The notes below the pieces were generated by a model. That model worked only from the letters and a program-made list of their open reading frames with translations. It did no database searches and had not been told where the DNA came from. The position numbers were made by a program, and so were the translations under genes. DNA of 64,000 bases from Entomortierella parvispora (lineage: Eukaryota > Mortierellomycota > Mortierellomycetes > Mortierellales > Mortierellaceae), in assembly GCA_963573315.1 (NCBI GenBank), contig OY752141.1, forward strand, positions 1,364,001 through 1,428,000, read 5' to 3'. This document shows, piece after piece, positions 59,301-64,000 of the stretch. Within the stretch, counting starts at the first letter, position 1. Each line of letters opens with the position of its first letter.

Positions 59301-60158
59301 CTTCTTCTCGGAGAGACCGAGCCGATGAACTGGTAGATACGTGACGCAGTGACCGCTACGACAACGTATTTCCGCAGAGTGGCAGGGAACTGCTCCATAC
59401 GCATACCAGTGATAGGCATGGTAGCTTGGAGAGAATAGACCTGTTTAAAATATCGCTCTTCATTCCTAAACAGCTCTGCCTTTGGCTCTAGTTCAGCTTC
59501 AAAAATGAGTCCATTCCTGGTACCGATTAAAAACTCTTTTGTGGATGATCCTGACGGAGGGTCCGCTGAACGGTTCCAAGCAATGGACTCGATTATAATA
59601 CCCTTTTGCAGGCAATACAGAATGGCGCGCGAGAGACAGCAGCTAAACATGGCAACATGGTGGTAGGTCCGGCGTTACCTTGATCTTTGTCAAAAGCTTG
59701 GCTTTCCTCCAGTTTGAGAAATGATAGTAATTTTCGCCACTTTCAGAGGTCATGATCAAGTGTCTACCAGTTGGATCGAAAAACATTTTGTAGATCTTCC
59801 TTCTTGGGATCTCGATGTCTAATCCAACCATGAATAAAATTCTGCATGAAAAACAAGTTTCAAGAAACCAAGGACTGGCTATTCCTTGCTTACCCTCCAC
59901 TTTGACAGAATTGCCAAGGTCAATACGCAAGAGATGCATAGTCTCCAACGCAATAAACATGATGTTGTTCGAGACAGCCATGGATGATATTTTGTTTGGA
60001 GGAAAATAATCAACTTGCTCCAGAGAGAAGAGAGGTTGGTCATCTTCAGAGAGTCCAGGGGTCACGTACCCTTTCGCGTGCGCATGAGTGGAGGTTAAGT
60101 GGCGACTCGAGTTTTGAGTGCTGTCGAGATGCAGCTCGATAACTTCGCCCAGGTTCAT
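56311..60158 (-). CDS. VPS18: HOPS/CORVET tethering-complex subunit Vps18 (Pep3)
   Basis: About 1,062 residues from nine exons: 60158-59894, 59818-59679, 59602-59224, 59157-58637, 58539-58342, 58243-58070, 57982-57521, 57425-57297 and 57231-56311 (3,189 nt, frame closed). An N-terminal beta-propeller region (IEIPRRKIYKMFFDPTGRHL, GIIIESIAWN, EFLIGTRNGLIFEAEL) is followed by the long alpha-solenoid (HYNLDYALRVC, YSSMGLYDEAVDLALE). The C-terminal RING-like domain is CTSCDSPL...CQHAFHADCL (about 877-905), with the closing CRCLLC at about 1031 after a long insertion, as usual for Vps18. It tethers endosomes and vacuoles before SNARE-driven fusion. The intron after 58637 has a GC donor (AAG|GCAAGC). 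The 75-nt intron 59,893-59,819 stays open in frame, so both spliced and retained forms are translatable; splicing gives the conserved join VE-DIEIPRRK. Confidence 0.93.
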
Positions 60159-60491
60159 GGCTGGCGAGAATGTGTTTATTGTTGTCCTGTGTTGATGCCT
60201 GAGCGTCTATCTGAATGAATGAATGAATGAATGGATGAATGAAAGGGGCAGGGTTGAAGAGAGTGTAGAGAGCGGAGAGTGTATGGCGCAGTCGACATTT
60301 GCGTGTCAGAAAAAAAAGGGGGGGGCCAACACCCAGTATGTAGCTCCAAAATAAACCCAAACCGGTGTTATTTTTTTTTATCTTTTTATTTTTTTAATTT
60401 TTTTTTAGATATCCTGGAGGATTTGATACTAGCTGAAGGACAGTGAGAGAGATGGGGAAATGAAGAAGGATAAAGGAGAGCATCGAGCTGA
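60159..60491. other. VPS18 upstream region
   Basis: Contains a (TGAA)n tract at about 60,212-60,243 (TTCA repeats in the VPS18 leader), a G-run near 60,318 and a T-rich stretch near 60,370-60,407. No gene. Confidence 0.5.
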
Positions 60492-60725
60492 ATGGAGCCG
60501 GGGGAAACTCATCTTGCGCTCCCTTTTCCGATCCATGCTCGTTGCCTCTCTTCTTTCTCGAGTGAATCCCGTCCTGCAACGCCGCCATGTATCAGCATCA
60601 TTTTAGATATTCTTTCCTCTTCTATTCCATCTGACGACCTTCGTGAAGAACTTGAGAGAATCACAGCCAAGTTCTTTGCACCGAAATCACGGAGAACAAC
60701 ATGTCGATATGAACTTTACCGGTAA
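60492..60725 (+). CDS. Possible exon of an unidentified gene
   Basis: A 77-codon frame whose second half looks coding (IILDILSSSIPSDDLREELE, then ITAKFFAPKSRRTTCRYELY). It is followed at once by GTAACAAG, an acceptable splice donor (at 60,720), with a CTTTCTAG acceptor-like site at 60,773-60,780. The transposon begins 24 bases further on. If real, this is an exon of a gene running to the right whose intron or next exon was hit by the transposon. No family recognised. It may equally be chance. Confidence 0.25.
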   Translation: MEPGETHLALPFPIHARCLSSFSSESRPATPPCISIILDILSSSIPSDDLREELERITAKFFAPKSRRTTCRYELYR

Positions 60726-60803
60726 CAAGTTTCATTAGGATAGTCTGCAGAGTTGACCAACTCTCCTCGTTCCTTTCTAGTTTTATTAATAATAATATTA
60801 ATA

Positions 60804-60826
60804 TTGTGCCTTGCAGAAACTTTGTC
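60804..60826 (+). repeat. Left terminal inverted repeat of the transposon
   Basis: Begins TTGTGCCTTGCAGAAACTTT and ends GTC; identical to the reverse complement of 63,696-63,718. Outside it is TA. Confidence 0.9.
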
Positions 60827-60925
60827 TTATCGGGGCCTGAATCGTTCAAATAAAATTATTGGGACAATTGATTAATTTTAGATCCCGGCCAAATAAAAAA
60901 ACTACCGCGTTGACACCTGGCACTT

Positions 60926-61076
60926 GATTGTTGGGGCGGTTGGGGTAGAAGGGCCACTGTTGACCCCAACAATCGCGAGATAATATTCGCAGGCAACTCA
61001 ACTGATATAGACAATCCCATTTGTCGGAAAGCTTTCCGACAAAGGGGACCATTGTTATGGTGCAATATTGTTGGGG
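60926..61076. promoter_or_regulatory. Subterminal repeat/palindrome cluster upstream of the transposase
   Basis: TTGTTGGGG occurs at 60,928-60,936, inverted at 60,964-60,972 (an 11-bp inverted repeat with a 27-base loop), and again at 61,068-61,076. A perfect 24-bp palindrome centred on GGAAAGCTTTCC spans 61,020-61,043. It lies 100-200 bases before the transposase ATG. It may be a binding site for the transposase or the second protein, or part of the promoter; this is inference from symmetry. Confidence 0.55.
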
Positions 61077-61142
61077 CTGTGACAACGCGATAAATGTGGA
61101 GACACTCTTTCGTGCATCTTCCCTCATTTTCACTTTGCTGCC

Positions 61143-62227
61143 ATGGCAAAATCTTCTGACTTTCGCATGGCAGCTGTTGTGCTCTACGATATCTATGGAT
61201 TAGACTCGACTACAGTGGCCGCGCTTTTAAGCTGCTCTTACCGAAGCGTGGAACGATGGTCCGGTAATTGCGCGTGCAAAGCAACAAGCGAGTGCTGGGT
61301 TGAAACTCTTGTCTCTAACTTCATTTTCTTCTTGAAGAACAATTTAACAAAACTGGTACAGTAGAGCCCGCTCCACCAAGGGAACCGAAGCTGCGTTGGC
61401 CACCCGAGGTAGAATCTTTCGTTCGTGATAACATTGAGGGGCATCCGTGCTTTTTCATTGAGGAACTTCAAGATGAATTGAAGAAGAGATATCCGGATCT
61501 CCCGTCCTCCACTTCCACCATCAGCCGGTACCTTCGATTTGATTTAAAGATGTCCCGCAAGATTCTGCAGAAGCGTGCAAGAGAAGCGCGACCAGGCGAT
61601 ATCGACTACTTCGAGTTCACACTGGAGCAGGTGTACATGCATCCAGAGCAACTTGTGTTCATTGACGAAACGAGTAAGGATAGCCGAGCATCCGTCAGAC
61701 ACTTCGCTTGGTCGTTAAGGGGGACACCTGCGATCGTCAACCTACCCTTTTCCAGGGGCAAAAGGGTTTCTGCACTTGCATCTATGGACAGTGAAGGGTT
61801 CCTCGGATGGAGGATCACAGCGGACACTTTTACTAGGAAGTCTTTTTATGAAGGATTTATAGAGGAAATTCTTCCGCACATCCAGCCATGGCCCATGCGC
61901 AATTCAATCGTGCTCATGGACAACGCGAGAATTCACATGTTTCAAGAGCTTGTAGAAGCTATACACTCAAGAGGAGCCCATATCTTCTTTCTTCCTCCTT
62001 ATTGCCCACACATGAACCCAACTGAGTTTGGGTTTTCCAACGTAAAGACTTGGCTTCAACGACGTGCCAATCTGGTATTCAGCCACTATCCAAAAGATGT
62101 GCTGGATCTCACATTTCCAGCCTGTTCTCAACAAACCGTGACCGTCAACACTTTCCAGCACTGCGGATACTCTTCTGGTTTCCTGGACAAGGATAGATTT
62201 CGACAGGGAATAAAGGATCGAAAGTAA
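61143..62227 (+). CDS. DD34E transposase (Tc1/mariner-IS630 superfamily)
   Basis: About 336 residues from exons 61143-61263 and 61338-62227 (1,011 nt, frame closed). An N-terminal helix-turn-helix (FRMAAVVLYDIYGLDSTTVA, LLSCSYRSVERWSEQF) is followed by a second DNA-binding segment (GHPCFFIEELQDELKKRYPD). The catalytic triad is complete: Asp in VFIDETSKD, Asp in VLMDNARIH, and Glu in LPPYCPHMNPTEFGFSNVK. There are 34 residues between the second Asp and the Glu. The acceptor at 61337 was chosen because it gives WSEQFNKTGTVEP, a normal linker. It acts in the nucleus on the 23-bp ends by cut and paste. No stop or frameshift is seen, so it may be active. Confidence 0.92.
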
Positions 62228-62251
62228 AGGCTAGCCTAGCCATCATATAAT

Positions 62252-63517
62252 TCATTTATTTGATCTGCGAGTTCTGACTCCAGGGTCTAATGAAGACTGC
62301 TCTGCAGTAGCCCGGCTTCTTGTGTTGCGAGATTGTGGTCGATCAGGAAGATCTAAGCTCCTCTTTTTTCCACCTGGCGGGACGACAGCTTCTGGCTCCC
62401 CCTGCATATCATCTTGAACGTCAATTGGGGCCGAGTTATCGGTATCCTTAAGAGAGCCAGTTGAAGTTGTGGGACGTCTCCGTACTAGCCTTTCCTCCTC
62501 TTCCTCCTCCTCTTCTTCTTCCTCTTCTTGATCGAGCGTCCTCTGGTTCGCCAGATACTCAGCATCAGGGTGTGGGTGGTCAACATCCTCCATATCTTCT
62601 TGAGGCGCAGGTGGAGGGGCAGGCGGATTTTCCATGAGACGCTGAAGCCCTTGTGACAAATCACAGCTTGGAAGTCCTAATGCTTTTTTGAGCGCATCCA
62701 GTGGAATTACAATGGGAAGCTTGGCAGAGGTGCCACTGATCCCCACCTCCAAGACAAATGATGATTGTGGTGTCCGTGGGCGCTGAAGTAGCCCTTCCTC
62801 TTGGTACTCTTGTCTTTGTCGATCGAGTGCCTCGGCCTGCAAGAAGGTAGCGCTGGTAGGAATTTCCAACGGCGTCTCTGGGGAAGGAATGCGATCAGGA
62901 TTTCGACTCAAATCCCTTGCTAGAAACTGCCTTGCTAACGGAGCCGTTATTGGTGTCGCGGAATCCAAAGCATTGTGGGCGTCTATAGCTTCAAGCGCTG
63001 CCCGGTAATTGGCAGCTGTTCCTCGATGAGTCCCTGTAGTAACACGCCCTCCACCACCACTGCCACTAGAAGCTCCGTGGGCTCTTTGGTTTAGGTAAAT
63101 AAAGAGATGAACCACGATGCCAATGTCTGTTTTCAGCCTGGTTGCCTCGTTCTTCCATGCCTGCTCAATACGGCCCTGTACAACGCCTTCGTCAAGCAGC
63201 TGAAACTTCCCTTGTCTGACGTTGTGGTAGGGCCTCAAGTATACATCACCCGAAGGCCACTCATATGCCTCTCCAGGGATACGAATCCGGTCGAGTTGTG
63301 TCTTGATGAGCGCCACTAATACTCTGTACGAATCTCTGTCCGAGTGAAAGTCAACTTCTGGGATGCCACCAAACAAGTTTCGAAAACGTTTGATCTCGCG
63401 ACAAGTTTTTGTTGGATCACCAATGCGGAAGTTGATACCACATTGGATAGTTGCAGGGGGGTCGAACTGAGAGACAGACTCAGATGAGTTGTCATTGTCG
63501 TCAGTATTGTCCGCCAT
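62252..63517 (-). CDS. Second transposon-borne protein, unknown function, acidic with basic C-terminus
   Basis: A single-exon ORF of 421 residues, tail to tail with the transposase. The conserved-looking N-terminal domain (residues about 20-150) includes RIGDPTKTCREIKRFRNLFG, FHSDRDSYRVLVALIKTQLD, GDVYLRPYHNVRQGKFQLLD and a hydrophobic helix IGIVVHLFIYLNQR. A Gly-rich linker, a Pro-rich stretch (NPPAPPPAPQED) and a run of about 14 Glu (about 333-347) follow. The C-terminus has NLS-like clusters (GGKKRSLDL, RSRATAEQ, RTRRSNK). I recognise no family. Being inside the inverted repeats, it probably travels with the transposase. Roles could be end binding, nuclear targeting or regulation; all are inference. 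Confidence 0.8.
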   Translation of the reverse strand: MADNTDDNDNSSESVSQFDPPATIQCGINFRIGDPTKTCREIKRFRNLFGGIPEVDFHSDRDSYRVLVALIKTQLDRIRIPGEAYEWPSGDVYLRPYHNVRQGKFQLLDEGVVQGRIEQAWKNEATRLKTDIGIVVHLFIYLNQRAHGASSGSGGGGRVTTGTHRGTAANYRAALEAIDAHNALDSATPITAPLARQFLARDLSRNPDRIPSPETPLEIPTSATFLQAEALDRQRQEYQEEGLLQRPRTPQSSFVLEVGISGTSAKLPIVIPLDALKKALGLPSCDLSQGLQRLMENPPAPPPAPQEDMEDVDHPHPDAEYLANQRTLDQEEEEEEEEEEEERLVRRRPTTSTGSLKDTDNSAPIDVQDDMQGEPEAVVPPGGKKRSLDLPDRPQSRNTRSRATAEQSSLDPGVRTRRSNK

Positions 63518-63695
63518 GGGGGAGGAAAGGGGAAGTGGAAGGAAGGAAAAGAATGGAACAAAGACAAAGCCTAAAGAAAATGTTGTTGGGTCGATGGCAG
63601 TCCTATCAATCGATTAATTTGCGCTTTTATTTTTGTTTGATCAAATAAAGTTACCCCAATTAATATTTTTGCCCCAATAAAATAAAATTTTTATC

Positions 63696-63718
63696 GACAA
63701 AGTTTCTGCAAGGCACAA
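63696..63718 (-). repeat. Right terminal inverted repeat of the transposon
   Basis: Reverse complement of the left repeat with no mismatch over 23 bases; TA follows at 63,719-63,720. Inside it, ATTTTATTTTATTGGGG on the minus strand loosely mirrors AAATAAAATTATTGGG near 60,848 on the plus strand, a weaker subterminal similarity. Confidence 0.9.
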
Positions 63719-63826
63719 TAAGCAGTCTATTTTATTTTTCATGGACTATTTATTCAGTTCTTAAAAAATTCGGCTTCTGTGGCAGCTGAAAACGGAGGAA
63801 GGGTATAAACCAATCAACCACGCATT

Positions 63827-63908
63827 TGCACACTCTTTCTGTATACTTGCACACTCTTTCTGTATACTTGCACACTCTTTCTGTATACTTGCACACTCTT
63901 TCTGTATA
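63827..63908. repeat. 21-bp tandem repeat, four copies
   Basis: TGCACACTCTTTCTGTATACT is repeated starting at 63,827, 63,848, 63,869 and 63,890, the last copy incomplete. The antisense frame reads a repeated YTERVCK, but nothing else suggests coding. Confidence 0.9.
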
Positions 63909-64000
63909 TTTTACGCGACAATCGCGTCGCAGAGATTGACGCAACTAACACAGAATGGGCGTGATATCGTATTTCCCTTCTAACAATCCGAGTAATGATA

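Larger units (their letters stand above)
60804..63718. mobile_element. Two-gene Tc1/mariner-class transposon, apparently intact
   Basis: A 2,915-bp element with 23-bp perfect terminal inverted repeats, each flanked outside by the dinucleotide TA (60,802-60,803 and 63,719-63,720), the target duplication of Tc1/mariner/IS630 elements. It carries a DD34E transposase gene (+) and a second long ORF (-), whose stop codons are 24 bp apart. Both frames are open and the ends are identical, which suggests recent activity. Confidence 0.88.

Noticed and set aside
63750-63944. Antisense ORF with repeated YTERVCK
   Set aside because: It results from the 21-bp tandem repeat being a multiple of three. No start context or homologous flanks.

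Overview
The window looks like nuclear DNA from an early-diverging filamentous fungus, most likely Mortierellomycota (Mortierella, Linnemannia or Podila type). The reasons are many short GT-AG introns, tandem FAD monooxygenases, an LRR protein with no recognisable NTPase domain, a Sel1-repeat relic, and clear fungal MDM33, OPT, NOP56, NOT4 and VPS18 genes. The genus is an inference; no rRNA or other marker is present. Exons were assigned by eye from splice signals, reading-frame closure and family conservation.

Layout. 1-7,869: three tandem group-A FAD monooxygenases (the first cut by the window edge), with a decayed gene between copies 2 and 3. 8,883-23,397: one giant nine-exon gene for a secreted protein of about 4,554 residues, built from about 68 eight-cysteine modules and ending in a ricin-B-type beta-trefoil (lectin fold only; no catalytic toxin chain is present). 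23,819-35,270: a direct segmental duplication of about 4.8 kb, each copy holding an oligopeptide transporter gene and its upstream DNA, with a frameshifted Sel1-repeat pseudogene between the copies.

35,491-60,158 is a block of mostly conserved genes. In order these are MDM33/SHE9 (+), an LRR protein (-), ribosomal protein eS25 (+), NOP56 (+), a 286-bp MITE with 9-bp target duplications, a G-patch/zinc-finger protein (+), a GPI-anchored cysteine-rich protein (-), a DinB-like protein (-), the NOT4 ubiquitin ligase of CCR4-NOT with long poly-Q (-), and VPS18 of HOPS/CORVET (-).

60,804-63,718 is an apparently intact Tc1/mariner-class element with 23-bp inverted repeats flanked by TA. It carries a DD34E transposase gene and, tail to tail with it, a second long ORF for an acidic, NLS-bearing protein I do not recognise.

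The strongest candidates for something undescribed are the two-gene transposon and the giant modular cysteine-rich protein. In the latter, a paired Cys-to-Ser loss in one module points to one of the disulphides. No operon-like organisation is present; genes act independently in oxidation, peptide uptake, mitochondrial shape, ribosome biogenesis, mRNA turnover and vacuolar fusion.
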